NCBI GenBank assembly: GCA_002308235.1
Contig: DBVS01000110.1
Span: forward strand, 3,611-9,104
Reading direction: 5' to 3'
DNA length: 5,494 bases
DNA from: Lachnospiraceae bacterium UBA1258
GTDB lineage: Bacteria; Bacillota; Clostridia; Lachnospirales; Lachnospiraceae
Part shown: positions 5,230 to 5,494 of the stretch, in pieces
Numbering within the stretch: the first letter of the stretch is position 1
Layout of the letters: the number at the start of each line of letters is the position of its first letter
Notes under the pieces: model-generated
Told to the model about the DNA's origin: nothing
Seen by the model: the letters and a program-made list of their open reading frames with translations, nothing else
Databases searched by the model: none
Position numbers and translations under genes: made by a program

Positions 5230-5494
5230 TTACTTAAGAGTAACCTTAGCGCCAGCTTCTTCAAGAGACTTCTTAAGAGCTTCAGCGTCTGCCTTGGAAG
5301 CGCCTTCCTTAACAACCTTGGGAGCTGCTTCAACAAGATCCTTAGCTTCCTTAAGTCCAAGACCGGTAGCTTCACGTACAACCTTGATAACCTTAACCTT
5401 TTCTGCACCGATTTCGGTAAGTTCAACGTCGAACTCGGTCTTCTCTTCTGCTGCTTCTGCAGGGCCTGCTGCTGCTGCAACTACAACACCTGCT
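5230..5494 (-). CDS. rplL: 50S ribosomal protein L7/L12, C-terminal part (cut by window edge)
   Basis: L7/L12 forms the mobile stalk of the large subunit and recruits translational GTPases such as EF-Tu and EF-G. The window holds 87 codons: the Ala/Gly/Val-rich hinge (AGVVVAAAAGPAEAAEE), then the entire C-terminal globular domain starting KTEFDVELTEIGAEKVKVIK, with the conserved VREATGLGLKEAKDLVEAAPK helix-turn that contacts elongation factors, and the standard ending EEAGAKVTLK followed by TAA at 5232-5230. Full-length proteins are about 120-125 residues, so the N-terminal dimerisation domain that binds L10 lies beyond the right edge. A strong terminator follows. rpoB, the usual next gene, is not present downstream. 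Confidence 0.98.
   Translation of the reverse strand, partial: AGVVVAAAAGPAEAAEEKTEFDVELTEIGAEKVKVIKVVREATGLGLKEAKDLVEAAPKVVKEGASKADAEALKKSLEEAGAKVTLK

Noticed and set aside
5172..5480. Minus-strand frame rich in Gln, Leu and Arg overlapping rplL
   Set aside because: It is the out-of-frame reading of rplL. The true frame gives a complete L7/L12 C-terminal domain.
1..5494. Mobile element, attachment site or CRISPR array explaining the altered gene order
   Set aside because: No transposase or integrase fragment, no long direct or inverted repeats at the junctions, and no regularly spaced repeat array can be seen.

Overview
All genes in this window lie on the minus strand, so it is best read from the right end to the left. 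The ribosomal proteins (L7/L12, S10, L3), AGGAGG-type ribosome binding sites, A/T-rich intergenic DNA and intrinsic terminator suggest a Gram-positive Clostridia-type bacterium. Lachnospiraceae is the most likely family, judged from the feel of the protein sequences and not from a search.

Layout in the direction of transcription: (1) the C-terminal part of rplL (L7/L12) enters at the right edge and ends in a strong intrinsic terminator at about 5171-5212. (2) A compact three-gene group follows: a class I SAM-dependent methyltransferase of the RlmI-like type (4205-5086), then two large multi-pass membrane proteins (2902-4179 and 1225-2892). Gaps of 25 and 9 bases suggest one transcript. The membrane proteins look like GT-C-type glycosyltransferases or related envelope polysaccharide/glycolipid proteins, but I cannot name their families. 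(3) A 375-base gene-free stretch (850-1224) holds a near-consensus promoter with an A-tract upstream element and a leader of roughly 285 bases containing several hairpins, one of them attenuator-like. (4) The S10 operon then begins with rpsJ (S10) and rplC (L3, cut by the left edge).

The most notable points are the gene order and the S10 leader. In most Firmicutes rplL is followed by rpoB-rpoC, and often by rpsL-rpsG-fusA-tuf, before the S10 operon. Here that block is absent, and a methyltransferase plus two membrane proteins occupy the space. The S10 leader has the layout expected of an autoregulated ribosomal-protein operon: a strong promoter, stacked hairpins, a terminator-like hairpin, and a hairpin next to the Shine-Dalgarno sequence. 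I found no mobile element, CRISPR array, tRNA or rRNA, and no convincing plus-strand gene.
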